Source of the DNA: an uncultured Caulobacterales bacterium
Lineage (GTDB): Bacteria; Pseudomonadota; Alphaproteobacteria; Caulobacterales; Caulobacteraceae
Assembly (NCBI GenBank): GCA_903900155.1
Contig: CAIUMD010000081.1
Location: 1 to 41,166, forward strand
Length of the DNA: 41,166 bases
Direction of reading: 5' to 3'
In this document: positions 32,446 through 41,023 of the stretch, one piece after another
Layout of the letters: every line of letters starts with the position of its first letter
How positions within the stretch are numbered: position 1 is the stretch's first letter
Position numbers and translations under genes: made by a program
Notes under the pieces: generated by a model
The model's database searches: none
Told to the model about the DNA's origin: nothing
What the model saw: only the letters and a program-made list of their open reading frames with translations

Positions 32446-33197
32446 TGGTCGAGCAGTCTTCCGCCTCCATGGCCGTGGCCATCGAGGGCGTGCACAAGTG
32501 GTACGGCGACTATCACGCCCTGCGGGGCGTGGACCTGGCCGTGGCGCCGGGCGAGCGCATCGTCATCTGCGGCCCTTCCGGCTCGGGCAAGTCGACGCTG
32601 ATCCGCTGCATCAACCAGCTCGAGCATCACGAGCAGGGCGTCATCACGGTCAACGGCGCGGTTTCGCGCAACGAGCCCAAGGCCGCGCGCGCGGTGCGCC
32701 GCGAGGTCGGCATGGTGTTCCAGAGCTTCAACCTCTTCCCGCACCTGACGGTGCTGGAGAACTGCATGCTCGGGCCGATGTGGGTGAACCGCACCCCGCG
32801 CGCCGTTGCGGCGGAAACGGCGATGGGACTGCTCGAGCGCGTGCGCATCCCCGATCAGGCCCACAAGTATCCCGGTCAGCTGTCGGGGGGGCAGCAGCAG
32901 CGGGTCGCCATCGCGCGCGCCCTGTGCATGAACCCCAAGGTGATGCTGTTCGACGAGCCCACCTCGGCGCTCGACCCCGAGATGGTCAAGGAAGTCCTCG
33001 AGACCATGCTGCGCCTAGCCGAGGACGGCACGACCATGCTGGTCGTCACCCACGAGATGGGCTTCGCGCGGCAGGCCGCCGACCGGGTGATCTTCATGGA
33101 TCAAGGACAAGTCCTTGAAACCGCGCCGCCGGCCGAGTTCTTCGGCGCGCCCCGGCACCCCCGCACGCAGGCGTTCCTCGGGCAGCTTATCCGCTAG
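32445..33197 (+). CDS. aapP: Amino-acid ABC transporter ATP-binding protein, AapP-like
   Basis: The 250-residue ATPase has Walker A ([13 protein letters not shown]), Q-loop ([16 protein letters not shown]), signature ([15 protein letters not shown]), Walker B ([14 protein letters not shown]) and switch His ([15 protein letters not shown]), the standard polar-amino-acid importer set. It energises AapQM. It is the last gene of the lyase-aapJQMP operon; no clear terminator follows before the convergent VIT gene, 48 bases away. Confidence 0.95.
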   Translation: MVEQSSASMAVAIEGVHKWYGDYHALRGVDLAVAPGERIVICGPSGSGKSTLIRCINQLEHHEQGVITVNGAVSRNEPKAARAVRREVGMVFQSFNLFPHLTVLENCMLGPMWVNRTPRAVAAETAMGLLERVRIPDQAHKYPGQLSGGQQQRVAIARALCMNPKVMLFDEPTSALDPEMVKEVLETMLRLAEDGTTMLVVTHEMGFARQAADRVIFMDQGQVLETAPPAEFFGAPRHPRTQAFLGQLIR

Positions 33198-33245
33198 TCC
33201 AGCGGTTCCGGCGCACGCGTTTTCATGCTCTCCTCGGACCGCGCC

Positions 33246-33941
33246 TCAGGCCACCGTCGTGCCGAACAGGCGGCCCACGGCCGCGGTCACGCCCATCGCC
33301 AGGGCGCCCCAGAACGCGACTCGCAGCGCGCCGCGCCAGAGGTTGGCGCCGGCCGCCCGGGCGCCGACCGCGCCGAGGATCGCCAACAGCGCCAGGGTCC
33401 CAATGGTCAGCGACGGCACCAGGGCGTCGCGCGGGACCAGGCCCGCCATCAGCACGGGCACGATCGCGCCGGCGCAGAAGGTCGCCGCGGACGCCAAGGC
33501 GGCCTGGATGGGACGCGCGGCCAGCTCGCTGGTGATGCCCAGCTCGTCGCGCAGGTGAGCGCTTACGGCGTCGCCGCGCGTCAATTGCTCCGCCACCGTT
33601 TCGGCCAGTTCCGGAGACAGTCCTCGCTTGACGTAGATGGCGGCCAGCTCCTCGCGTTCCGCGTCAGGCGCTTCGGAATGTTCGCGGGTCTCCCGCGCCC
33701 GGTCGGATTGTTCGACATCCGATTGGCTGCTCACCGAGACATATTCGCCGGCGGCCATCGAGATCGCGCCGGCGATCAGCGCGGCCACGCCCGTCAGCAT
33801 GACGGTCGACCCGCTCGTCTCGGCCGCCGCGATGCCGACCACCAGGCTGGACGTCGAGATGATGCCGTCATTGGCGCCCAGGACCGCCGCCCGGAGCCAG
33901 CCGATCCGTTGGACCAGGTGTCGTTGACCTGGATGTCGCAT
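33246..33941 (-). CDS. VIT1/CCC1 family transporter
   Basis: The 231-residue membrane protein shows the family hallmark LRAAVLGANDGIISTSSLVVGIAAA in the first helix and GAISMAAGEYVSVSSQSD in the second, then a charged cytoplasmic loop with acidic and His residues (EREELAAIYVKRGLSPELAETVAEQL), and three C-terminal helices. VIT/CCC1 proteins carry Fe2+ or Mn2+ across membranes. It lies 39 bases upstream of and in line with no further minus-strand partner except the P-type ATPase gene ahead of it, so both may respond to metal. Confidence 0.92.
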   Translation of the reverse strand: MRHPGQRHLVQRIGWLRAAVLGANDGIISTSSLVVGIAAAETSGSTVMLTGVAALIAGAISMAAGEYVSVSSQSDVEQSDRARETREHSEAPDAEREELAAIYVKRGLSPELAETVAEQLTRGDAVSAHLRDELGITSELAARPIQAALASAATFCAGAIVPVLMAGLVPRDALVPSLTIGTLALLAILGAVGARAAGANLWRGALRVAFWGALAMGVTAAVGRLFGTTVA

Positions 33942-33980
33942 TCATCGTTCTCCAAGAGTGTCAGTGGCCGAGGTCTGGCG

Positions 33981-35867
33981 CTACGCGCCGGGGATCCTGA
34001 CCTTCAGCAGCTTGACGGAATTCAGGAACACCATGACGTCGGGTCCCAGATGGATGAACGCCGCCTCGATCGGACCGATCCAGCCCATCAACGCCGCCGT
34101 GATGCCCAGGACGTGGACGACGCCCACGCCGACCCACAGGTTTTCCTGGATGGTCCGATACGAGCGCCGTGCGATGTTCCGGGCGGCGACGATCTTGTTC
34201 AGGTCGTCGGTCATCAGGGCGATGTCGGCGGCCTCCAGGGCGGCCTGCGTACCGCCGCCGCCCATGGCTATGCCCACCTGGGCGCGGGCCAGCGCGGGCG
34301 CGTCGTTCACCCCGTCGCCGACCATGGCGACCTGGAAGCCCTGGCGCTGCAGATCGGCGATCACGCCGACCTTGTCCTCGGGCATCAGGTCGGCCTTGAC
34401 CTCGTCGACGCCCAGGTCTCCGGCGATGGCCTTGGCGGTGGCGAGATTATCGCCGGTCAGCATGACCACGCGCTTGACGCCGCTCTCCTTCAGGGCGGCG
34501 ATCGCCTCGTGCGCGCCGGCGCGCACGGTGTCGGCGATGAAGATCACCCCGACGAAGCGGCCGTCGATGGCGACATGCACGGGCGTGCGACCACTCTCCT
34601 CGACCGGCGTGTCGATGGACACATCGGCTTCGCGCAGCAGCGCGGGATTGCCGACCAGGATGGTTCGGCCCTCCACCGTCGCCTTCACGCCCCGCGCCTG
34701 GATCTGCTCGAAGGCCTGCGGCTCCGGCACGGCCAGTCCCCGCGCGGCCGCGCCGTCCACGACCGCCTTGGCGAGCGGGTGCGCCGAGCGCCGGTCCGCG
34801 GCGGCGGCCAGGCGCAACAACTCATCCTCGCCGAACGCGGGGTCGAACGACTGGACGCCGACGACCTCCGGCCTGTTGGCCGTCAAGGTGCCGGTCTTGT
34901 CGAAGACCACGGCGTCGGTTTTCGCCAGCAGTTCCAGATAGAGACCGCCCTTGATCAGGATGCCGTTGCGGGCGGCGCGCGCGATGGCCGCGATCATCAC
35001 CAGCGGCGTGGCCAGTCCGAGCTCGGCGGGCGAGGTGAAGATCAGCAAGGTCACGACCTTGGAGACGTCACGCGTGACGAGGAAGACGCAGACCAGGAAG
35101 ATCAGGACCACCGGGATCAGCCAGCTGGCGACGCGGTCGGCCAGCTTCTGAACCGGCGCCTGCACGGCCTCGGCCTCTTCGACCAGGGCGATGATCCGCG
35201 AGAAGATGGTGTCCCCGCCGATCTTGTCGGTGCGTACGTCGATCGCGCCGGCCTCGACGATCGTGCCGGCGAACACCTGCGCCCCCTCCGCCTTGTCCTG
35301 CGGCACGCTTTCGCCGGTGATCGGCGCCTGGTTGACCGCCGCGGCGCCGCCGACCACGACGCCGTCGACCGGGATCTTTTCACCGGTCCGCACCAGCACG
35401 ACCTGTCCCGGGCGAACCTCGGCGATCGGCACGGTGCGCTCCTGGCCGTCTTCGCGGATCAGCGCCACCTGGGGAACCGAACCGATCAGGGCCTTGATCG
35501 ACGCCCGGGCGCGGTCGGTATTCAGCTCGGCGATGAACTCGGCGATCAGGATGATGACCATCAGCACCGCGCCGGCCACCGTCTCTCCGCCGAAGACGGC
35601 GACCAGGGTGGCGATGGTGACGAAGATCTCGGTGCCGATCTTGCGCTCGGTGAAGAGATCGACCAGGCCTGTCTTGACCAGCGGGTAGAGGCCGATCGCG
35701 ACGGCGATCCACAACAGCCAGAGCGGGACGATCTGCTGCCAGTAGAGGAGCGCGACAGCCCCTGTCAGGACGATCCGCCCGACCTCGATCCATCGTTCGC
35801 GGGTCATCAGCGCCAGGATGCTGGCGTCCGCTGGACCGGTCGGGTGGCTTTGCGTCGTGGCCGTCAT
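33981..35867 (-). CDS. P1B-type metal-transporting ATPase with an unusual membrane motif
   Basis: The 628-residue ATPase contains the actuator TGES (184-187), the phosphorylated D323 in DKTGTLT, the P1B-specific HP dipeptide (RSAHPLAKA, 363-364) and the hinge MVGDGVNDAPAL. In place of the CPC/CPH/SPC/TPC ion-site motif of the sixth helix it reads FTSPAELGLATP (S279-P-A-E). It has no N-terminal heavy-metal-binding domain. The start MTATTQ at 35867 has GGGAG eight bases upstream; the frame is open to 35924. The substrate cannot be assigned from the ion site. It precedes the VIT-type transporter in the same direction. Confidence 0.9.
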   Translation of the reverse strand: MTATTQSHPTGPADASILALMTRERWIEVGRIVLTGAVALLYWQQIVPLWLLWIAVAIGLYPLVKTGLVDLFTERKIGTEIFVTIATLVAVFGGETVAGAVLMVIILIAEFIAELNTDRARASIKALIGSVPQVALIREDGQERTVPIAEVRPGQVVLVRTGEKIPVDGVVVGGAAAVNQAPITGESVPQDKAEGAQVFAGTIVEAGAIDVRTDKIGGDTIFSRIIALVEEAEAVQAPVQKLADRVASWLIPVVLIFLVCVFLVTRDVSKVVTLLIFTSPAELGLATPLVMIAAIARAARNGILIKGGLYLELLAKTDAVVFDKTGTLTANRPEVVGVQSFDPAFGEDELLRLAAAADRRSAHPLAKAVVDGAAARGLAVPEPQAFEQIQARGVKATVEGRTILVGNPALLREADVSIDTPVEESGRTPVHVAIDGRFVGVIFIADTVRAGAHEAIAALKESGVKRVVMLTGDNLATAKAIAGDLGVDEVKADLMPEDKVGVIADLQRQGFQVAMVGDGVNDAPALARAQVGIAMGGGGTQAALEAADIALMTDDLNKIVAARNIARRSYRTIQENLWVGVGVVHVLGITAALMGWIGPIEAAFIHLGPDVMVFLNSVKLLKVRIPGA

Positions 35868-36190
35868 CTTTGCGACTCCCGAGCGGTTTCCTGGCCTGCA
35901 GGGAAACCCTGAATAATGGTCCATACTCTAGGACGCTGAAGTGCGGAAAGGCGCCGCTAGGTTCCCGATCTTGTCACTGAGTCGGGGCGGGCCGCGAGGC
36001 CGCGATCCGCACGAAGTTGGCTATCTGGCGCTGTCGGCTTCACCGCAGCAAGTTGAAACGCGCGGAGCCCGGGCCGCTTCGGGGCGCGGCGCTCACCGGG
36101 GCGGCGGAGGGGAGGTGAGGCCGCGTGCGTATATCTGTGTGAGCGGTGACCGCGAGCTCCGGTCTCCGAACCCGAGTATGGAGCAGATCC
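35868..36190. other. Intergenic region between the ATPase gene and the flgC-like gene
   Basis: These 323 bases between divergent genes must hold both promoters. I find no open frame with a ribosome site and no strong -35/-10 pair. The last 25 bases include GGAG at 36180-36183, which serves as the ribosome site for the gene at 36191. Confidence 0.4.
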
Positions 36191-36610
36191 ATGTCCAAGC
36201 CGTCGATCGAAGGGGGGCTCACGGCCATCGCCGTGTCGGGGCTGCAGGCCCAGAAGAAGCGTATCCAGATTCTGGCCGAGAACATCGCCAACGCCAATTC
36301 GGTCGCTAAGACGCCGGGCGGCGAACCCTATCGGCGCCAGGTTCCGATGTTCAAGGTCGAGCCCATGGGGGACGACAAGGGCGTGGCGTTGAGCGGCGTG
36401 AAGGGCGATCCCAAGCCGTTCCCGCAGCACTATGATCCGGGCCATCCGGCCGCCAACACCGCCGGCTACGTTCAGCTGCCCAACGTCAACAGCCTGGCCG
36501 AAAGCCTCGATCTGAAGCAGGCCATGCGCGCCTACGAGGCCAACCTCAACGTCCTGGACACCCAGGGCGCCATGGAAAAAAGCACCCTGTCGCTTCTCGA
36601 CGGGAAATAG
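36191..36610 (+). CDS. flgC: Flagellar basal-body rod protein FlgC-like
   Basis: The 139-residue product has the length and motifs of FlgC: GGLTAIAVSGLQAQKKRIQILAENIANANS with the ANxNT-like box, PYRRQVPMFKVEP, HPAANTAGYVQLPNVNSLAESLDLKQAMRAYEANLNVLDT. FlgC is a proximal rod subunit exported by the flagellar secretion system. ATG 36191 has GGAG seven bases upstream. The usual partners flgB and fliE are not beside it; it stands alone. A second copy may exist in the main flagellar operon, in which case this is a paralogue. Confidence 0.9.
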   Translation: MSKPSIEGGLTAIAVSGLQAQKKRIQILAENIANANSVAKTPGGEPYRRQVPMFKVEPMGDDKGVALSGVKGDPKPFPQHYDPGHPAANTAGYVQLPNVNSLAESLDLKQAMRAYEANLNVLDTQGAMEKSTLSLLDGK

Positions 36611-36683
36611 GCGGCGAGGCCGAGGGCGTCGTCGCGGACGGGGGCGCCCGTGATCCGGCGGCGTCACGGCGTGGCGGGCGCCT

Positions 36684-36733
36684 AGAGCCCTTTCCGATCT
36701 GATCGAAACGATCAGTCGGATAAAAAGGGCTCT
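36684..36733. repeat. Palindromic repeat after the flgC-like gene
   Basis: 10-bp arms AGAGCCCTTT (36684-36693) and AAAGGGCTCT (36724-36733) enclose a second palindrome CTGATC...GATCAG with a GAAAC loop. It is built on the same plan as the element at 36748-36783. Confidence 0.6.
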
Positions 36734-36747
36734 CAATCAAAGACCTG

Positions 36748-36783
36748 GAGCATTTCACCGATCCGTTCGGATCGGAAATGCTC
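36748..36783. repeat. Palindromic repeat at the end of the FecA-like gene
   Basis: GAGCATTTC (36748-36756) pairs with GAAATGCTC (36775-36783) around CCGATCC-GTTC-GGATCGG. It is nearly the same sequence as 19819-19858, and it overlaps the TAG stop of the minus-strand receptor gene as that element does for tetR. Confidence 0.75.
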
Positions 36784-39215
36784 TAGAACCGCCTAGTCAG
36801 GCGGACGCTCAGGGTCCGGGGGCGCGGCGGCGTGACAATCTGGTCGCGGGTGATCAGAAACGGATTGCCGAACGAAAAGCTGTTGGCCTGGCTGTTGAGC
36901 GGATTGTCCAGGGTCGCCGCCAGCGTCCAGCCCGCCGTGGTCAGGCTGGCGACGCCCCGCAGGCTCAGATATTCGCCCATCTCGTAAGCCTTGTCCCCGT
37001 CAAAGGTCAGGTATGACGGTCCGACATAGGCGGCCTGGCCTTGCAGGCGCAGTGTCGGGCCGCGCGCCAGCTCTCGGTGGTAGTCGACGCCTAGGCTGGC
37101 CGAGACGCGGGCCACGCCGGGCAGGCTGGCGTCCCGGTGCGCGATGAAGGCCTGGTTGAGCTTGGTGACCTCCGGATCGTTGAGCAGGGCCGCGGCGTGC
37201 AGGTCCAGGCGCTCGCTGACCCGGAAGGCGGCCTCGGCCTCCACGCCGCGATTGTCGCCGTCGCCGATGTTGGCGGTATAGGCCGCGCCATCGGTCAGAT
37301 ACTGGTCGCTCTGCACCGAATCCCAGGCGGCGTAGAACACCGCCGCCCGGCCCTGCAGGCGATCGGCGAAGGCGCGCAGCTTGACGCCCAGTTCGTAGTT
37401 CCAAAGTTCGTCGGCCTCGTAGCGGCGCCGCGGCGTCCCGAGGGCGTCGAACACCTGGCCGATGCGCCCGGCGGTATTGAAGCCGCCCGGACGATAGCCC
37501 TCGGTCGCCTGGGCGTAGATCAGCACGCCCGGCTTGGCGTCATAGCTGATCAGCACCTTGGGCGAGAAGCCTATCGCGTCGGCGGACTGGGTCGACCGGC
37601 GCTGGCCCGCCGGCTGCGTGACCAAGGCGTCGGTGTCGAAGTCGAAATTGAACCAGCGCAGTCCCGCGGTGACCGACAGGCGCGACGTGGCGTCGAAGGT
37701 CGCCTCGCCGTAGAACGCGATCTCCCGGATGTCGTCCCGCCGCCGTTCGGCATAGGCGGCGGGGCTTCCGGCGGACAGGGCGCGCAAACCGGTGGTCAGG
37801 CGGATTGACCCGGTCGAGGCGAAGGCGCCGACCAGGCCATGCAGGCGGCGCTCGCCAGGCGTGGCGTAGGTGACTTCAGCCACCGTCAGGTCGATGCCTC
37901 TATTCTCGTCGAATGTCGCCGGCGCGCCGGCCAGGCCGTAGAGTGTCGATGCCGAGCTAGCATCGTAGCGGCTGCCGAAACGGTGGGACAGATGTGCGAT
38001 CGAGCCCGTCGCCCGGCCCCAGCCGCCGTCGCCGGACAAGGTCAGCGACAGGTGGCCGAAGTCGTTGTCGTGCGGCTCGCGCACGGCGGTGTCGCGCTCC
38101 TTCGGCCCCAATCGGCGCAGGCCGTACTGGGTGTCCTGGTTGTCGATCAGCTGCAGGGTGGCGCCCAGGGTCATGGTCCAGCTCGGCGTGAGGGCCGCTC
38201 GCAGGCTGGCGCGGACGCCGCTGCGCGCCGAAACGTTGACGCCGCGCAGGCCGAGCGTGCGATTGTCGATATAGCCGCTTTCGGTCTCGTGATAGGCCAC
38301 GGTGCGCAAGGCTAGGCGGCCCCGGATCAATGGCAGGTTGGCCATCGCTTCCAGCTCTTCGTTGCGCCCGCCCCCCTGGGTCCAGCCAAGGCCGGCGATG
38401 ACGTTGGCCTGATAGCGATCGAAATCAGGCTGGCGGGTGACGATTCGCATCACGCCGCCCAGCGAGCCGCCGCCGTAGAGCGTGCCCTGCGGTCCGCGCA
38501 TGATTTCCACGCGTTCGACGTCGGCCAGCCTCAAGTCCGGGTCGGGCGCGCTGTAGGTGATGGGCACGTTGTCGAGATAGAGCGCCACCATCGACTGGGT
38601 CTGGCCGGTGAAGGCGCCGTCGGACAGGCCCCGCAGCAGAATCTTGTCGCGGCCAGGGCCAAGATTGGTCACGGTCATCCCGGCGACCTGTCCGGCGAGG
38701 TCATTGAGGCCGGTGGCGCCCTGGCGCTCGAGCGCGCCGCCCGACACGACCGAAATGGCGTAGGGGGTGCGGCCAGGCAGGTTGGGATAGCGCTGAGCGG
38801 TGATCACGACCTCGCCCAAGCCCAGGGGCGCGGCCGTGGGGGCGGGTTTGGCGGGACGAGCCGGGACGTTCAGCCGGTGAATGATCACGGTGCGCGGATC
38901 GGGCCGACTGAAGCCGCAGCCGCTGCCCGCCAGAAGGCGATCCAGCGCGACGGCGACCGACAGGCGTCCGGTCAGGGCCGGCGCGCGCCCACGACAGGCC
39001 TCGAGATCGCCGCCCAGAGAGAGCTCGGCCTGCAGGGCGAAGTCGATCAGGGCGGCGTAGACGGGCTTGGCGGCGATCTGCAGCCGAACGACGGGCGACT
39101 GGCGGCCGGCCGGCAGGCGCGGTTGGGCCTCGGCCGCGCCGCCGGCAAGGCCTGCCAATCCCATGCCCAAGGCCGCGGCCAAGACGTGGCCGCCGCGGTC
39201 GCTACCTTTCGGCAC
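36783..39215 (-). CDS. TonB-dependent transducer with N-terminal STN domain
   Basis: The 810-residue outer-membrane protein starts with a signal peptide, then an STN domain (about residues 42-115: VVRLQIAAKPVYAALIDFALQ, LTGRLSVAVALDRLLAGSGC) that signals to the FecR-type sensor. A TonB-box-like GEVVITAQR, the plug (GPGRDKILLRGLSD, VEIMRGPQGTLYGGGSLGGVMRIVTRQP) and the barrel ending PRTLSVRLTRRF follow. It would import an iron complex or another scarce ligand and report binding to FecR. The start is GTG at 39215, two bases after the fecR stop. Its own stop lies within a palindromic repeat. Confidence 0.92.
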   Translation of the reverse strand: MPKGSDRGGHVLAAALGMGLAGLAGGAAEAQPRLPAGRQSPVVRLQIAAKPVYAALIDFALQAELSLGGDLEACRGRAPALTGRLSVAVALDRLLAGSGCGFSRPDPRTVIIHRLNVPARPAKPAPTAAPLGLGEVVITAQRYPNLPGRTPYAISVVSGGALERQGATGLNDLAGQVAGMTVTNLGPGRDKILLRGLSDGAFTGQTQSMVALYLDNVPITYSAPDPDLRLADVERVEIMRGPQGTLYGGGSLGGVMRIVTRQPDFDRYQANVIAGLGWTQGGGRNEELEAMANLPLIRGRLALRTVAYHETESGYIDNRTLGLRGVNVSARSGVRASLRAALTPSWTMTLGATLQLIDNQDTQYGLRRLGPKERDTAVREPHDNDFGHLSLTLSGDGGWGRATGSIAHLSHRFGSRYDASSASTLYGLAGAPATFDENRGIDLTVAEVTYATPGERRLHGLVGAFASTGSIRLTTGLRALSAGSPAAYAERRRDDIREIAFYGEATFDATSRLSVTAGLRWFNFDFDTDALVTQPAGQRRSTQSADAIGFSPKVLISYDAKPGVLIYAQATEGYRPGGFNTAGRIGQVFDALGTPRRRYEADELWNYELGVKLRAFADRLQGRAAVFYAAWDSVQSDQYLTDGAAYTANIGDGDNRGVEAEAAFRVSERLDLHAAALLNDPEVTKLNQAFIAHRDASLPGVARVSASLGVDYHRELARGPTLRLQGQAAYVGPSYLTFDGDKAYEMGEYLSLRGVASLTTAGWTLAATLDNPLNSQANSFSFGNPFLITRDQIVTPPRPRTLSVRLTRRF

Positions 39216-39217
39216 GG

Positions 39218-40210
39218 TCAGCGGCGCGCCGTCTTCGCCTTGAGGATGACCTCTCGAGACGTCGTCTCGGCGACAATGGGCGCGAACAGTTCCAGGCGCC
39301 GGACCATGGCGGTCTCCTCGTCGATCAGCAGCACGCCTGACACTGTCACGCTCATGGCGCTGGGATCAACGCGGATCGGCGTTGTGACGTAGCGATTGAG
39401 GTCGGCGACGACCTGGGGCAGCGGCGCGCGATCGTAGATCAGCTTGCCCGACTTCCATGCGAACGGGGTGTCGGGTTGAACGGCGGTCACCTTGGCGGCC
39501 GCTCCCGGGGCCTGGACCAGCTGCTGGCCGCGCGCCAGCTTCACCGAGCCCTCTTGGCCCCCCGCGACCGCCACCAGGCCGCGTCGTACGGAGACCGCCA
39601 GGCGGCCGGCGTGGTTCAGGATGTTGAATTCCGTTCCCAGGACCCGCACTTGCCGCGCGCCTACGGCCACAACGAAAGGTCGGCCCTCCTGGCGGACGAC
39701 GTCGAAACTGGCCTCGCCATCGACCAGGGTGACGTCGCGCTGCTGGGCGCCGAGGCGGACCCGCAAGGTGGTGTCGGCGCCCAGGGTCAGCCGGGAGCCG
39801 TCGGCCAGCACGACCTGGCGGGTCTCGCCTCGCCCGGTCGAATAGGCCGTGGAGGCGGGCTCAGCGAGCCGCGGGGTCACGACCAGAGCCACAATAGCGG
39901 CCGCGCACGCCGCGGCTGCGACGCCGAGCCCCATCCATACGCCCCGCCGCGGCGACCCGGTCGGGCGACGCAGCGGCGTGATATTGGCCGCGAGCGGCGG
40001 ATTCTGACCGGGCCGGGCGTCGTTGGCGGCCAGAGCGTCCAGATCGAGCCACAACGCCTCGACGGCCTCATAGGCCGCCGCGTGTTGCGCATCGGCCTCC
40101 AGCCAGGCCTGGAACGCTGTCCAGTCCTCTAGAGCAGGATCGCCCTGCAGCCTGGCGAACCAATCGGCGGCCGCCTGCTGGGGTGGATCTAGATGGGCGG
40201 ACTCGGTCAT
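39218..40210 (-). CDS. FecR-family anti-sigma regulator
   Basis: The 330-residue protein has a cytoplasmic N-terminal domain that binds the sigma factor (AADWFARLQGDPALEDWTAFQAWLEADAQHAAAYEAVEALW), one membrane helix (GVWMGLGVAAAACAAAIVALVV, about residues 94-115) and a periplasmic FecR domain (STGRGETRQVVLADGSRLTLGADTTLRV, VLGTEFNI). The C-terminal STN-like part contacts the transducer. ATG 40210 is chosen by family start. It sits between the sigma gene and the transducer gene. Confidence 0.93.
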   Translation of the reverse strand: MTESAHLDPPQQAAADWFARLQGDPALEDWTAFQAWLEADAQHAAAYEAVEALWLDLDALAANDARPGQNPPLAANITPLRRPTGSPRRGVWMGLGVAAAACAAAIVALVVTPRLAEPASTAYSTGRGETRQVVLADGSRLTLGADTTLRVRLGAQQRDVTLVDGEASFDVVRQEGRPFVVAVGARQVRVLGTEFNILNHAGRLAVSVRRGLVAVAGGQEGSVKLARGQQLVQAPGAAAKVTAVQPDTPFAWKSGKLIYDRAPLPQVVADLNRYVTTPIRVDPSAMSVTVSGVLLIDEETAMVRRLELFAPIVAETTSREVILKAKTARR

Positions 40211-40325
40211 CGGCGGTGCGCGCTTCCTCTGCGCCGGGTCTGGAACGATCGCTGCGACAATGACGCCACGCGGTCGCGAACCCCTCCGCACATCTCGGTG
40301 AGGTGAGGCGCAAAGGCCACAGTCG

Positions 40326-40853
40326 TCATCGTCCCACCCGCTTGACGAGGTGGCCGAGAGCAAGGCTGACGTGCTTTTCGACGGCGCTGCGCGAGATGCC
40401 GATCCGCTTGGCCGTCTCGGCGTGGGTCAGGCCTTCGAACTTGTGCAGGCGGAAGACGCGCTGGGTCAGCGGCGCGAGGGTCTCCAGCGCCTTCGACAGC
40501 TTCTCCAGTCGTTGCCGCGCGATCACCGCGCTTTCCGCGTCGGGAGAGTCCGCGATGTCCAGTGCGCCGATGGAGGCATGATGAGTGCGCCGCCATTCGC
40601 TGTCGCGCGCGCCGGCGCGCTTGGCGCGCCGCAACCGGTCCAGCATCAGGTTCGACGCCAGGCGATAGAGAAAGGCTGGAGGGTTCTCGATCGACTCCTC
40701 GGTGACGGCCTGGACCTTGAGATAGAGTTCCTGGACGAGGTCATCGACGTCGCCGCGACCGCCCAGCCGCGCCAGAAAGAACCGCCGCATGTCGTCGCGA
40801 CGCTCAAGATAGGCTGCGGCCAGCGGTGATAGATCGGCGGAGACGTCCTTCAT
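40326..40853 (-). CDS. FecI-type ECF sigma factor
   Basis: The 175-residue ECF sigma factor has region 2 (DDMRRFFLARLGGRGDVDDLVQELYLKVQA, NPPAFLYRLASNLMLDRLRR) and region 4 (LAPLTQRVFRLHKFEGLTHAETAKRIGISRSAVEKHV). Its closest kind is the FecI group, which works with FecR and an STN transducer as here. It should activate the transducer gene when ligand is bound. The gap to fecR is 115 bases, so fecR may have its own promoter. Confidence 0.93.
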   Translation of the reverse strand: MKDVSADLSPLAAAYLERRDDMRRFFLARLGGRGDVDDLVQELYLKVQAVTEESIENPPAFLYRLASNLMLDRLRRAKRAGARDSEWRRTHHASIGALDIADSPDAESAVIARQRLEKLSKALETLAPLTQRVFRLHKFEGLTHAETAKRIGISRSAVEKHVSLALGHLVKRVGR

Positions 40854-41023
40854 CGCGCGCGGGGGCCGGAGCGGTCGCGTGGCGTGAGGTGAATCTGGCT
40901 TTTGGCGTCGGTCTTCATCGCCAAGCGGTCAGCCCGTTGAAGGAGTCGGTCAGAGGGGCAAAGACATGGCTTGGTGGCGCGATGAAAGCAAGTTGACTCG
41001 GGTGGACGAAGTTTGGGGCCCCG
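40854..41023. other. Upstream region of the fecI-like gene
   Basis: These 170 bases separate the sigma gene from the partial gene at the window edge, which reads the same way. No reading frame is supported here. A promoter for the sigma gene is expected, but I could not pick a convincing -35/-10 or Fur box. Confidence 0.3.

Noticed and set aside
33225..35912. An 895-codon plus-strand frame across the metal-transport genes
   Set aside because: Shadow of the P-type ATPase and VIT genes; composition is Gly/Arg/Asp/Gln-rich noise.
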